Part shown: positions 45,315 to 54,170 of the stretch, in pieces
How positions within the stretch are numbered: position 1 is the first letter of the stretch
Layout of the letters: the number at the start of each line of letters is the position of its first letter
Source of the DNA: DATDAH01 sp036525535
GTDB taxonomy: Bacteria; Actinomycetota; Acidimicrobiia; Acidimicrobiales; DATDAH01
DNA: 64,000 nt
NCBI GenBank assembly: GCA_036525535.1
Contig: DATDAH010000244.1
Coordinates: forward strand, 6,338-70,337
Reading direction: 5' to 3'
Notes under the pieces: model-generated
Told to the model about the DNA's origin: nothing
Seen by the model: only the letters and a program-made list of their open reading frames with translations
Database searches by the model: none
Program-made: the position numbers and the translations under genes

Positions 45315-46166
45315 CTAGCGGAGGCCGGCGAACAGGTCGGTTTCGGGCAGCTCGGACTCGACCCGGCTCCGGGCCAGGACGTAGTCGTCGTAGGGGTGCA
45401 CCGTGCGGGAGACGTCGCGGGGCAGGCCGAACCAGAACGGTGAGGTCGGGTCGACCTGGGTCTCGTGGGCCAGCAGCGAATCGAGGCGGACGTCGTACCA
45501 GTCGGCGATGTCGATGCTGGTGGTGATCTGGTCGTCCTGGCTGGGACGCTTGAACCAGTCCTCCCCGAAGGGGGACTCGATCCCCAGCTCCACGAACTTC
45601 TCGTGGGTGGCCTGGATGCGGGCCCGGGACCAGACGACGTAGTAGAGCTTCTGGGGCTCCCACGGCTCGCCCATCTCGGGGTAGGCGGTGGGGTCGCCGG
45701 CCGCATCGAAGGCCGGGAGGCTGATGTCGTGGACCCGCAGGTGATCGGGGTGCGGGTAGCCCCGCTGGTCGTCGCCGTAGGTGATGATGACCTGTGGCTT
45801 CTCGCGCCGGATGATCTCGACGAAACGGCCGACGGCCTCCGACAGCGGGGCGTTGGCGAAGTTGTCGGGGTGGGCGTTGTCCTCGCTGTCGGGCATGCCG
45901 GAATCGCGGTAACCCAGCAGGACGACCTCGTCGTAGCCGATGACCTTCGCCGACCGGGCCAGCTCCTCCCGTCGGACGTCGTCGATCCGGTCACGGATCT
46001 CGGGCCGGTCCATCGCCGGGTTCAGGATGTCCCCCGCCTCGCCCCCGGTGGCGGTCACCAGGACGGTTCGCACCCCCTCGTCGTGGTAACGGGCGACGGT
46101 CGGGGCCCCCTTGGAGGCCTCGTCGTCGGGGTGGGCGTGCACGGTCAGCAGGCAGAGGTCGGCCAT
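45315..46166 (-). CDS. mca: Mycothiol S-conjugate amidase
   Basis: A PIG-L/LmbE-fold zinc amidase of 283 residues. It cleaves mycothiol adducts of toxins so that the mercapturate can be exported. The zinc motif HAHPDDEASKGA (H12, D14-D15) and HPDHLRVHD, with TGGEAGDILNPAMD, match Mca more closely than the related deacetylase MshB. ATG 46166 is chosen because TACGTT lies 8 bases upstream. Its presence implies a mycothiol-producing actinobacterium. Confidence 0.92.
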   Translation of the reverse strand: MADLCLLTVHAHPDDEASKGAPTVARYHDEGVRTVLVTATGGEAGDILNPAMDRPEIRDRIDDVRREELARSAKVIGYDEVVLLGYRDSGMPDSEDNAHPDNFANAPLSEAVGRFVEIIRREKPQVIITYGDDQRGYPHPDHLRVHDISLPAFDAAGDPTAYPEMGEPWEPQKLYYVVWSRARIQATHEKFVELGIESPFGEDWFKRPSQDDQITTSIDIADWYDVRLDSLLAHETQVDPTSPFWFGLPRDVSRTVHPYDDYVLARSRVESELPETDLFAGLR

Positions 46167-46230
46167 CGGCCAGGAACGTACCGCTGAGCTAGCGTGACGC
46201 CACCGACGGACGGCCACCACTGGGGGGACC

Positions 46231-47472
46231 ATGGCCCACCTGACCGCCCACGAGGCCGTCCTCACCTACTTCGACGAAGCCGCCCGGCTGCTCGAGCTGG
46301 ACGAGAAGCTCCACACCGTCCTGCGCAGCAGCTACCGGGAGGTGCAGGCCCAGGTCCCGCTGACCCTGGACAACGGCGACCTGATCGTGGCCCGGGGCTA
46401 TCGGGTGCAGCACAACGGGGCCCGGGGCCCGTACAAGGGGGGGATCCGCTACCACCCGACGGCCGATCTGGACGAGGTCCGGGCGCTGGCGTCACTGATG
46501 ACGTGGAAGACGGCCCTGGTCGACATCCCGTTCGGTGGGGCGAAGGGCGGCATCGAGGTCGACCCCACGCCCCTCAGCCACAAGGAGCTCGAGCGCCTGA
46601 CCCGGCGCTTCATCGGCGTCATCCACCACGTCCTGGGCCCCTACCGGGACATCCCGGCGCCGGACGTCGGCACCAACGCTCAGACCATGGCCTGGATGAT
46701 GGACGCCTACGGGCGCGTCGAGGGCCACACCCCGGCCATCGTCACCGGCAAGCCCGTGGCCCTCGGGGGGGCGCCGGGCCGCGAGCAGGCCACGGGTCGA
46801 GGCTGCATCGAAGTGCTGGATGCCCACCTGCACGCCGAGAACCGGACGCTTGAGAACGCGACCGTGGCCATCCAGGGCTTCGGCAACGTGGGTTCGTGGG
46901 CCTCGCTCGAGGCGGTGGGCCGGGGCGCCAAGGTCGTCGCCGTCTCCGACGTGCACGGTGGCGTCCACCACCCCGACGGCTTGGACATCATCGACCTGTG
47001 CCGGACCGTCCTGAACGGCGGCCGATTGGCCGACGCCGAGGGCGTGACCGTCATCGACAACGAGGAGCTGCTGGAGATCGACTGCGACGTGCTCATCCCC
47101 GCCGCCCTCGGCCAGGTCCTGACCGGCGCCAACGCCCGCGAGGTCAAAGCCGGCATCGTCGTCGAGGCGGCCAACTACCCCGTCACCCCCGACGGCGACG
47201 CCGCCCTGCACGAGATGGGCGTCACCATCATCCCGGACATCCTGGCCAACGCCGGTGGCGTCGTGGGCAGCTACTTCGAGTGGACGATGAACATCCAGCA
47301 GTTCACGTGGGACGAGGCCCAGTTCAACCAGCGTCTCGCCGCCCGCCTGCTGAAGGCGTACGCCGCCACCCGGGAGATGGCCGACTACCTCGAGTGCACC
47401 CTGCGCTCGGGCGCCTACGCCATCGGCGTCCGCCGGGTCGCCGAAACCGTCGAGCTCCGCGGCTACATCTGA
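46231..47472 (+). CDS. Glutamate dehydrogenase (Glu/Leu/Phe/Val family)
   Basis: A 413-residue NAD(P)-dependent amino acid dehydrogenase, interconverting glutamate and 2-oxoglutarate plus ammonia or acting on a related amino acid. KGGIRYHP and PFGGAKGGIEVDP carry the substrate lysines, PAPDVGTN the catalytic Asp, and GFGNVGS the Rossmann motif. NIQQFTW near the C-terminus is typical of glutamate dehydrogenases. TGGGGGGACC is the RBS; TAGCGT at 46190-46195 is the probable -10, giving a leader of about 30 bases. Confidence 0.94.
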   Translation: MAHLTAHEAVLTYFDEAARLLELDEKLHTVLRSSYREVQAQVPLTLDNGDLIVARGYRVQHNGARGPYKGGIRYHPTADLDEVRALASLMTWKTALVDIPFGGAKGGIEVDPTPLSHKELERLTRRFIGVIHHVLGPYRDIPAPDVGTNAQTMAWMMDAYGRVEGHTPAIVTGKPVALGGAPGREQATGRGCIEVLDAHLHAENRTLENATVAIQGFGNVGSWASLEAVGRGAKVVAVSDVHGGVHHPDGLDIIDLCRTVLNGGRLADAEGVTVIDNEELLEIDCDVLIPAALGQVLTGANAREVKAGIVVEAANYPVTPDGDAALHEMGVTIIPDILANAGGVVGSYFEWTMNIQQFTWDEAQFNQRLAARLLKAYAATREMADYLECTLRSGAYAIGVRRVAETVELRGYI

Positions 47473-47481
47473 CCCCCGAGG

Positions 47482-48720
47482 TCAGCTGACCCGGTCGAGG
47501 GGGAGGAGCTCGTGCTCGCCGGTCTCCTCGTCGAGGGTGAACCGCCAACCGAGGCGCTCGGCCATGAGGCCGCGACCCTCGTCGGGGCCGGTGACGATGA
47601 GCTCGTCACCGGCCTCGAGTTGGACGTACCGGCGGGGTTGGTAGCGGTAGCGGCCGTCCCGCTGGATGGCCAGGATCTGGAAGCCGGGCTCGATCTCCAG
47701 CTCCAGCTCGCTGAGCTTGGCCCCGTCGGCGGCCGAGCCCTGGGCCACCGGGATGCGGAGCACCACCTCGTCGCTCTCGCCGAGGGCGATGCCGAGGATC
47801 GGGTGGATCTCCTCGCCGTGCTCGATGAGCCAGACCATCTGCTGGGCCTGGTCACCGATGTCCTCGGCGGCCTGGGACAGAGCCAGCAGGCCCCGTAGGG
47901 GTGACGGGTCGATGTCGGGCGCGGCGGCCCGCAGGACCCACACCTCGAGGCGGTCCTTCATCTCGTCCAGCCGGTCCTCCAGGTGGCGGACCTCCATGGC
48001 CAGGCTGCGGTCGCCGAGCACGAGGGCCGAGTACGCCAGGCCGACGGCGGCCTCGGAGATGTTCTTCATCTCCACGAGCGTGTCCACGGCCCGGTCGAGG
48101 TCGGTGAGCACGGCGCCGTCGGGCACCATCGCCGGCGCCCAGGCCGACGCCCCGGCCAGCTCCCGGAGACGGGTGATTCCGGCCGGCGACCCCTCGCAGA
48201 AGAGCACGTCGCCGGGGAGGATGACCTGGTCGCCGCGGATCTCGTCGATGATCCATTCCCGGCCCCGGCGGATGGCCATGATGCGCATGCCCGTGGCCAC
48301 CGGCAGCTCCAGGGCGGCCAGCGGTCGGTGGGCCATGTGCGACCCCTCCCGGATGAGGACGCGGTGGGCCACCTCTTCGGCCTCGGACAGGTCGGCCACC
48401 AGCTCCCGGGGGATGCCCAGGCGGTGGGTGACGATGCGGGCGATGTTGGCGGCGGCGTTGGCGATGCGTTCGATGGCGCTGATGACCTGCAACACGGAGG
48501 CCATCTCGTCGGCCTCGCTCGGCTTGCGGGCCGCCAGGATGCACACGGCCCGCATCTCGTGGACGAGGTCGTTCATCTGGTCTTCGAGCTCGTCGACCTC
48601 CTCGGCCATGTCCGGGTCGCCGAAGTAGACCGACGCGTAGGCCAGGTCGAGCATCAGCTCGGACGCGTCCTTGGCCTCCGTGAGCATCGAGCGGAGGTTC
48701 CTGGGCTTGTCGTCCATCAC
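47482..48720 (-). CDS. Duplicated PhoU/TrkA-C domain protein
   Basis: A 412-residue soluble protein with two repeats of a PhoU-like helical domain and a TrkA_C (RCK_C) domain. PhoU-like parts begin near residues 8 (LRSMLTEAKDASELMLDLAY) and 205 (AVDTLVEMKNISEAAVGLAY). RCK_C-like parts lie near 130-185 (RRGREWIIDEIRG... DVLFCEG) and 320-385 (QRDGRYRYQPRR... DELIVTG). Such proteins are thought to sense nucleotides or ions and regulate a K+ channel or transporter; no channel gene is next to it. ATG ATG leaves a 3-base doubt in the start. Confidence 0.84.
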   Translation of the reverse strand: MMDDKPRNLRSMLTEAKDASELMLDLAYASVYFGDPDMAEEVDELEDQMNDLVHEMRAVCILAARKPSEADEMASVLQVISAIERIANAAANIARIVTHRLGIPRELVADLSEAEEVAHRVLIREGSHMAHRPLAALELPVATGMRIMAIRRGREWIIDEIRGDQVILPGDVLFCEGSPAGITRLRELAGASAWAPAMVPDGAVLTDLDRAVDTLVEMKNISEAAVGLAYSALVLGDRSLAMEVRHLEDRLDEMKDRLEVWVLRAAAPDIDPSPLRGLLALSQAAEDIGDQAQQMVWLIEHGEEIHPILGIALGESDEVVLRIPVAQGSAADGAKLSELELEIEPGFQILAIQRDGRYRYQPRRYVQLEAGDELIVTGPDEGRGLMAERLGWRFTLDEETGEHELLPLDRVS

Positions 48721-48741
48721 ATTCCGCCGTACTCCGTCCGG

Positions 48742-48757
48742 CCGGCTCCGCCGATCG
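48742..48757 (+). repeat. 16-base intergenic repeat, copy 2
   Basis: CCGGCTCCGCCGATCG, identical to 14377-14392, in the gap between the PhoU/TrkA-C and reductoisomerase-like genes. Surrounding words such as GGAGCTGCTCCGCGAGG are palindromic. No gene is seen in this gap. Confidence 0.55.
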
Positions 48758-48846
48758 GGTCCGGTCGTCGGAGCTGCTCCGCGAGGCTGCGCCGCGTCAT
48801 TGCCTCAGGGTAGGTGGTCTTTCAGCCGGAGTACCCCGCCCGCGGG

Positions 48847-49818
48847 TCAGCCCGCGGCTTGCTCCCCGAGCCGTGTCCGCATCTCGTCCTCGAAGGCCTG
48901 GACCTCCGGGCCGGCGTGGGTCGCGGTCAGGGCCGCCAGTCGGGCGTGGCCGGTGTGCTGCTCGGCGTCCCACTCGTCCGCAAAGCGCCCGGACGTGATG
49001 TCGTCGACCAGCTCCCGCATCGTGGTCCCGACATCGAGGTGGTCGTAGCGACCCCGACGCGACAGCTGGCCGTACTGGCTGGTCGGCGAGTGGTACGCCA
49101 TCTGCCGGGCGAACCCCTCCTCCCGCAGGAGGCGATAGGTGCGCTCGACCTCCCCCGACAGGACCAGTTCGGTGATGACGGCCTCCAGGGGAATGCCCTG
49201 CTCCAGCATCACGCCGACGAAGTTGTTGGACACATGGGTCAGCGCCGGCGAGAGGACCTGCTCGACGGCCAGGTCGAGGACGGCCTCCTGCTGGGCGGTG
49301 AGCTCGATCGCACCCTGGCGCAGGCCACCGATGCCCTTGGCCACGGCCAGGGTGCGGACCTGGGCCGTGCCCGTGACGTCCCGGTGCACGCCGACGGCGG
49401 TGATGAAGCCGCCGCCCTCCTCGTAGCAGCGCCGGACCTCGGGACCGAGCATGCGGGGGGCGACCAAGCCGATGTCGCCGGCCGGGGCAAACCGGTCGAA
49501 GGCCAGCGTGTAGCCGCTGGCCACGACGGTCAGGGCCGCCGGGCCCGGTGTCAGGTCCAATGACGGGATGGCGTCGTCGGGCACCAGGACGCAGACCACG
49601 TCGGCGTCATCGGCCGCGGCGATGTCGGCCGCGATGAACCCGTCGGCCTCCGCCTGCTCACGGGTGGCGTCGGCCCGGACGCAGACCTGGACATCAAGCC
49701 CGGAGTCCCGCAGGTTGAGGGCCCACGAGCGGCCCTGGTTCCCGTAGCCGACGACGGCGACGCGCTGGCCGGCCAGGACGCCGAGGTCGCCGTCGTCGTC
49801 GTGATGGATGGTCGTCAT
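48847..49818 (-). CDS. Ketol-acid reductoisomerase-like protein with altered active site
   Basis: A 323-residue relative of IlvC. Conserved parts are VVGYGNQGRSWALNLRDSG (residues 22-40), AKGIGGLRQGAIELT (160-174) and the first metal ligands D182 and E186 in DLAVEQ. The catalytic His of the canonical HGFNIHF is Ser (SGYTLAF, 101-107), PKGPGH has become PRMLGP (121-126), and a second-site Glu aligns with S221. It probably binds NADPH but need not make valine precursors. No ilvBN is near. TACGCT lies 6 bases before ATG 49818. Confidence 0.8.
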   Translation of the reverse strand: MTTIHHDDDGDLGVLAGQRVAVVGYGNQGRSWALNLRDSGLDVQVCVRADATREQAEADGFIAADIAAADDADVVCVLVPDDAIPSLDLTPGPAALTVVASGYTLAFDRFAPAGDIGLVAPRMLGPEVRRCYEEGGGFITAVGVHRDVTGTAQVRTLAVAKGIGGLRQGAIELTAQQEAVLDLAVEQVLSPALTHVSNNFVGVMLEQGIPLEAVITELVLSGEVERTYRLLREEGFARQMAYHSPTSQYGQLSRRGRYDHLDVGTTMRELVDDITSGRFADEWDAEQHTGHARLAALTATHAGPEVQAFEDEMRTRLGEQAAG

Positions 49819-49891
49819 GCCCCGAGCGTAGGACGGCACCGGAAGGGCCTCGGTCCGCCGAACCCGACCGGCGAGGCGGAATACTGCCCCC

Positions 49892-50536
49892 GTGGCCCTC
49901 CCCTCCCGTCCGCTCCGCTGGCTGGCGGGCGCGGCGCTCACCGTCCTGGTCGTGGCCGCCTGCGGGCCCGACGACGGGCGGCACCTGGCCGACCCGAACC
50001 CCGAGTTGACCGCCGTGCCGGTGCCGACCACGACTCCGGTCCCCGTCATCGACGAGGACGCACCGCTCCAGGGCGTCGGTCCCGGTGGCCTGACCCTGTC
50101 CAGCCCGGACTTCGCCCCCGGGGGCACGATGCCCCGTAGCGCGACCTGCCGGGGCGACCGGTCCCCGGAGCTGGAGTGGACCGACCCGCCCCGCCGGGTC
50201 ACCGAACTGGCCCTGGTCGTGCAGGATGTCGACGCCGAGGGTGTCGCCCAGTGGGTCGTCACCGGCATCCCACCGGGCACGACCCGGGCGCGCCTCGGGG
50301 AGCCCCCCGGCGGCTCGGACGTGCGGCTCAACAGCGCCGGCGTCGCCGCCTACTCCAGCCCCTGCCCACAGGACGGCTTCGCTCACCGCATCGTGTTCAC
50401 CCTCTACGCCCTGGACCAGCCGCTGCCCGTCGGGGCCGCCGACCCGACCTCGGTGGTCACGGCCGTCCAGGCCGCCTCCTACGGCTCGGCCAGCCTCATC
50501 GGCCGCGCCGCCCCGCCCGTCACCGAGGACGGCTGA
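49892..50536 (+). CDS. YbhB/YbcL-type PEBP lipoprotein
   Basis: A 214-residue secreted Raf-kinase-inhibitor-like (phosphatidylethanolamine-binding) protein. The N-terminus has a signal peptide ending VLVVAACG, a good lipobox with Cys at about residue 24. The PEBP fold is shown by LTLSSPDFAPGG, LALVVQDVDAEGVAQWVVTGIP and HRIVFTLYALDQPL. The function of bacterial PEBPs is unclear. GTG 49892 is preceded by AATACT 6 bases away. Confidence 0.88.
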   Translation: MALPSRPLRWLAGAALTVLVVAACGPDDGRHLADPNPELTAVPVPTTTPVPVIDEDAPLQGVGPGGLTLSSPDFAPGGTMPRSATCRGDRSPELEWTDPPRRVTELALVVQDVDAEGVAQWVVTGIPPGTTRARLGEPPGGSDVRLNSAGVAAYSSPCPQDGFAHRIVFTLYALDQPLPVGAADPTSVVTAVQAASYGSASLIGRAAPPVTEDG

Positions 50537-50573
50537 ACCGATCCCGTCGTCACGCCGCCGTTGCCTCCTGCCG

Positions 50574-50846
50574 CTACCAGGTGACCGTGAACCCGGGCTC
50601 GCCGGTGGGTTCGATCGCTTCGACGCTGACGGCGTCGACCCGGGCCCGAGGCGGTCCCTCAGCCGCCCAGGCGAGGAAGGCCTCCACCGCGGCCTCCTCA
50701 CCCTCCGCCTCCAGGACCACTCGGCCGTCGAGCCGATTCGCGGCCGAGCCGGCGACGCCGAGGCGTTCGGCCTCCTGGCGGGCCGTGTCCCGGTACCAGA
50801 CGCCCTGCACCCGGCCGGACACGACCGCTCGGCGACGCACCGTCAC
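50574..50846 (-). CDS. Acylphosphatase
   Basis: A 90-residue acylphosphatase that would hydrolyse acyl phosphates in the cytoplasm. VSGRVQGVWYRDTA supplies the phosphate-binding loop and Arg, and AANRLDGRV the catalytic Asn. The family length is about 90, which supports GTG 50846 as the start; it overlaps the TGA of the thioesterase gene (GTGA). Confidence 0.9.
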   Translation of the reverse strand: MTVRRRAVVSGRVQGVWYRDTARQEAERLGVAGSAANRLDGRVVLEAEGEEAAVEAFLAWAAEGPPRARVDAVSVEAIEPTGEPGFTVTW

Positions 50847-51628
50847 AGGATCACGGCGAGCTGGCGGGACTGGGCCAGCAGCCGCCCCGATCGGCCCCAG
50901 ATCTCGCCGTCCTCCTCGAGGTAACCCTCGGCCGCCACGCGGGTCCGGAAGCGGACGAGGAGCCAACCGTCGTCCTCGGGTGTAGGTGTCTGGCGCAGGT
51001 GCACGGTGAGGTCCACCGTGGGCACGCCCAGGCGCTCGGCCACGGTCCCGAAGATCGCCGGCACCCAGCCGTCGGCCATCTGGACCAAGGTGTGGACATC
51101 GGTCGGCTCCGGGTCGACCATGCGCATCCAGCCACCGGTCACGGCGTCGCCGATCGCTTGGAAGGGCTGCGGGCCGATGGCGTGACGGGACTCGATCTGG
51201 TCCCGGATCGGGATGGGGAACGGCGGTCGGGCCAGGACCTCGCAGTCCTCCGGCGGCGGGACCGCGGGCATCGGTGCGTCGTCGAACTCGTAGGCCTCCC
51301 GCGAGAGCCCCGCCGACACCAGGGCCAGGGCCAGCAGTCGGCCGTCCTGGAGCAGGCGGGCGGACACCGCGCTCATCGTTCGGCCCGTGCGTTCGACGAC
51401 GACCTCGACCTCGACCGGGCCATCCTCGGGCGGGCGCAGGTAGTGCACCGTCACCGAACGTGGCGCCCGCCCAGGGTCGGCCAGCTCCGTGGTGACCGCC
51501 CGCAGGAGGATGGCGGCCACGTAGCCCCCGTTCGGGCGCTCCACCCGCCAGGCGGGGTCGATCCCGGCCCGGTAGCGGTGGTTGCCGAGCGCGGTCACCG
51601 CGGTGTCGAGGGCGAAGCGGGAGGTCAC
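50843..51628 (-). CDS. Acyl-CoA thioesterase family protein (TesB-like)
   Basis: A 261-residue double hot-dog protein. RVERPNGGYVAAILLRAV near residue 30, SVTVHYLRPPEDGPVEVEVVVERTGRTMS and the C-terminal TVDLTVHLRQ ... EGYLEEDGEIWGRSGRLLAQSRQLA are characteristic of the TesB-like group. It probably hydrolyses acyl-CoAs. The start is placed at GTG 51628, where TACCTT lies 7 bases upstream. It forms an operon with acylphosphatase. Confidence 0.85.
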   Translation of the reverse strand: MTSRFALDTAVTALGNHRYRAGIDPAWRVERPNGGYVAAILLRAVTTELADPGRAPRSVTVHYLRPPEDGPVEVEVVVERTGRTMSAVSARLLQDGRLLALALVSAGLSREAYEFDDAPMPAVPPPEDCEVLARPPFPIPIRDQIESRHAIGPQPFQAIGDAVTGGWMRMVDPEPTDVHTLVQMADGWVPAIFGTVAERLGVPTVDLTVHLRQTPTPEDDGWLLVRFRTRVAAEGYLEEDGEIWGRSGRLLAQSRQLAVIL

Positions 51629-51700
51629 CGGGGCGAAGGTAGCGGCGCGTCCGGGGCCCGCGATCACTCAGGGGGCGCAGGCGACGGCCGAAGGAGACCC

Positions 51701-52405
51701 GTGGTGGTGTGGCTCATGTTGGTCGGCTTCGTGGCCTTCGGCGTCATGACGACGGTCGCGTTCAAACGCAAGGCCGACCGCAACGGGGACCTGCAGAAGC
51801 TGGCCGCGGCCAACGGCTTCGTCTACACCGAGGAGGACTGGTTCGCCTCCACCCGGGTGCCCTTCCAGATCTTCCGCCTCGGGAACCGCTCGATGGTCGA
51901 GAACATGATCGTCGGCCAGTCCGCCGACGGCGCCCCCGTCCGCCTCTTCGACTTGACCACCTGGGACGAGAAGCAGACCGAGGACGGGACCCAGGAGAGC
52001 CACTACCGGTACATGACCTGCTGCCTGACCGAGACCGACCACGCCTTCCCGCACCTGGTCGTGCAGCCCGACACCGTGGCCACCCGCCTGCTCGAGAAGG
52101 TCGGGATGCCGTCGATCGACCTGGAGTCCGAGGCGTTCAACCGTCGCTTCATGGTCACCTCCGAGGACGAGCGCTTCGCCCGGATGTTCCTCGACCCCCA
52201 GATGATGGAGCTGCTGCTGTCAACCGACGGCCAGTTCCAGTTCGAGGTGCGGGGGCGCTGGGTCCTGGTCGCCGCCCCTCAGCTCCCGGCCGAGCTGTGC
52301 TTGTCGCTGGTCGGGCTGTCGAACCGCTTCCGGGAGTTGATCCCGCCCGTCGTGCGGGAGTTCCATCCGGATTTGCCCGACATCGTCGAACCGAGGCCCC
52401 GATGA
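51701..52405 (+). CDS. Membrane-anchored protein upstream of LemA
   Basis: A 234-residue protein, one N-terminal membrane helix (about 3-22) and a cytoplasmic or outer domain with no recognised motif. AAGGAGA just upstream supports GTG 51701; GTGs at 51704 and 51707 are close alternatives. The stop overlaps the LemA start (ATGA), so it is likely to work with LemA. Segments such as FQIFRLGNRSMVENMIVG and FEVRGRWVLVAAP suggest a compact beta-rich fold. Confidence 0.75.
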   Translation: MVVWLMLVGFVAFGVMTTVAFKRKADRNGDLQKLAAANGFVYTEEDWFASTRVPFQIFRLGNRSMVENMIVGQSADGAPVRLFDLTTWDEKQTEDGTQESHYRYMTCCLTETDHAFPHLVVQPDTVATRLLEKVGMPSIDLESEAFNRRFMVTSEDERFARMFLDPQMMELLLSTDGQFQFEVRGRWVLVAAPQLPAELCLSLVGLSNRFRELIPPVVREFHPDLPDIVEPRPR

Positions 52406-52998
52406 GCGTGACCCTGGTCGTGCTGGTCGGCAGCGGCGTGGTGCTGGTCGGCTGGATCTGGGCCTCCTACAACCGCTTCGCGCTGCAGCGGGAGATGGTG
52501 GAGAACTCCTGGTCCACCGTCGACACCGAGCTGCGGCGGCGCTACGACCTCATCCCGAACCTGGTCGCCACCGTGAAGGGTTACGCCGCCCACGAGCGCG
52601 AGACGCTGGAAACCGTGGTCGAGGCCCGGAGCCAGGCCGTCGCCGCCACTGGGGCCCCGGAGGAGCAGGCCCCTGCCGAAAATCTGCTGGTGGACGGGCT
52701 GAAGCAGCTGTTCGCCGTGGCTGAGGCCTACCCCGACCTGAAGGCCGACGTCCACTTCCTGGAGCTCCAGAAGGAGCTGGCCGCCACCGAGAACCGCATC
52801 CAGGCCGCCCGGCGCATCTTCAACGGCAACGTCCGGGACCTCAACCGGCGCGTTCAGCAGGTGCCGTCGAACCTCGTCGCCAAGGTCGGTGGCTTCCACC
52901 GGGCCGAGTACTTCCAGATCGACGCCGCCGCCCGCGCGGTGCCCGTCGCGTCGCTGGCGCCGGACCTGCCGAGCGAAGCGAAGCCAGTCAAAAGTTGA
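52402..52998 (+). CDS. LemA-family protein
   Basis: A 198-residue LemA protein: an N-terminal transmembrane helix (about 3-22), then the helical signature SYNRFALQREMVENSWSTVD, RRRYDLIPNLVATVKGYAAHE and ATENRIQAARRIFNGNVRDLN. LemA proteins are membrane-bound with unclear function. It is translated from the ATGA overlap. Its 3' end overlaps the opposing acyl-CoA dehydrogenase gene by 11 bases. Confidence 0.92.
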   Translation: MSVTLVVLVGSGVVLVGWIWASYNRFALQREMVENSWSTVDTELRRRYDLIPNLVATVKGYAAHERETLETVVEARSQAVAATGAPEEQAPAENLLVDGLKQLFAVAEAYPDLKADVHFLELQKELAATENRIQAARRIFNGNVRDLNRRVQQVPSNLVAKVGGFHRAEYFQIDAAARAVPVASLAPDLPSEAKPVKS

Positions 52999-54169
52999 TC
53001 GGGTTCCCGTCGCGGGACTGTTTGAGGATGCGTCTCGCGACCGTGTGGACGTGGACCTCGTCGGGGCCGTCGTAGATCCGGGCGAAGCGGGCCGAGCGGT
53101 ACATGAAGCTGAGCGGCGTGTCGTCGGTCAGGCCCTTGGCCCCGTGGGCCTGGATCGCCCGGTCGATGACGTTGTGCAGCATCCGGGCCCCGACCACCTT
53201 GATGGTGCCGATCTCCACCCGGGCCTGGTCGCCGGCGTCGATGCGCTCCGCGGCCTGGAGGGTGAGCAGGCGGCAGGCCTGGATCTCGGCGTAGGACTCG
53301 AACACGTGCTGCTGCATGAGCTGCTTGTGCGACAGCGGTTCGCCGAAGGCCACCCGCGCGTTCAGCCGCTCGCAGAGCAGCTCGAAGGCCCGCTGGGCCT
53401 GCCCCAGCCACCGCATGCAGTGGAAGATCCGCCCGGGGCCCAGCCGGTCCTGGGCGATCTGGAAGCCGTGCCCCCGGGGGCCGAGGAGGTTGCCGGCCGG
53501 CACCCGCACGTCGGTGTAGCGGACCTCGCAGTGCCCACCCTTGATGCCCAACACCGGCGTCTCCCTGACGATCTGGTAGCCAGACGTGTCGGTCGGGACC
53601 ACGATCATCGAGAAGGCGCGGTGGTCCGGGGCGTCGGGCTCGGTCCGGCACATGACCGTCGTGTAGGCCGCCCGGTTGGCCCCCGTCGTGAACCACTTCA
53701 GGCCGTTGATGACCCACTCCTCGCCGTCGAGCACGGCGGCGGTCTGGAGCTGGGTGGGATCCGACGACGCCACCTCGGGCTCCGTCATGGCGAAGCTGGG
53801 CGAGATCTCGGCCGCCACCAGGGGGGCGAGGTAGCGCTCCCGCCACTCGGGGCTGGCGTACTTGTCCAGCATCAGGGAGTCCTGGAGGGTGAAGGTGCCG
53901 AGGGCGAGCTGGCCGAACTCGCTGCGGCCCTGGACCTCGTTGACGTAGACGTAGTCCAGGAAGGGCAGGCCCCCGCCGCCCAGCTCGGCCGGGTGCCCGA
54001 GGGCCCACAGGCCCTCGGCCTTGGCCTCGGCCTGCAGTTCCCGCAGCAGGTCGCGGGCGGCCTCGTCGCCGGCGTGGAGCTCCGGTTCGGCGGGCTCGAC
54101 CCGCTCCCGCATGAACGCCTCCACGGCCGCTCGCACCGGCCGCACATGTTCGGGCACCTCGAAGCTCAT
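52988..54169 (-). CDS. Acyl-CoA dehydrogenase
   Basis: A 393-residue FAD-dependent dehydrogenase. FAMTEPEVASSDPTQL near residue 125, INGLKWFTTGA near 152, GPGRIFHCMRWLG near 239 and the C-terminal IYDGPDEVHVHTVARRILK mark it as an ACAD related to the ACAD10/11-type branch (GPDEVH). The substrate is unknown. ATG 54169 follows the upstream stop by one base, and AGGAG of that gene's end serves as RBS. Confidence 0.92.
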   Translation of the reverse strand: MSFEVPEHVRPVRAAVEAFMRERVEPAEPELHAGDEAARDLLRELQAEAKAEGLWALGHPAELGGGGLPFLDYVYVNEVQGRSEFGQLALGTFTLQDSLMLDKYASPEWRERYLAPLVAAEISPSFAMTEPEVASSDPTQLQTAAVLDGEEWVINGLKWFTTGANRAAYTTVMCRTEPDAPDHRAFSMIVVPTDTSGYQIVRETPVLGIKGGHCEVRYTDVRVPAGNLLGPRGHGFQIAQDRLGPGRIFHCMRWLGQAQRAFELLCERLNARVAFGEPLSHKQLMQQHVFESYAEIQACRLLTLQAAERIDAGDQARVEIGTIKVVGARMLHNVIDRAIQAHGAKGLTDDTPLSFMYRSARFARIYDGPDEVHVHTVARRILKQSRDGNPINF

Positions 54170-54170
54170 C

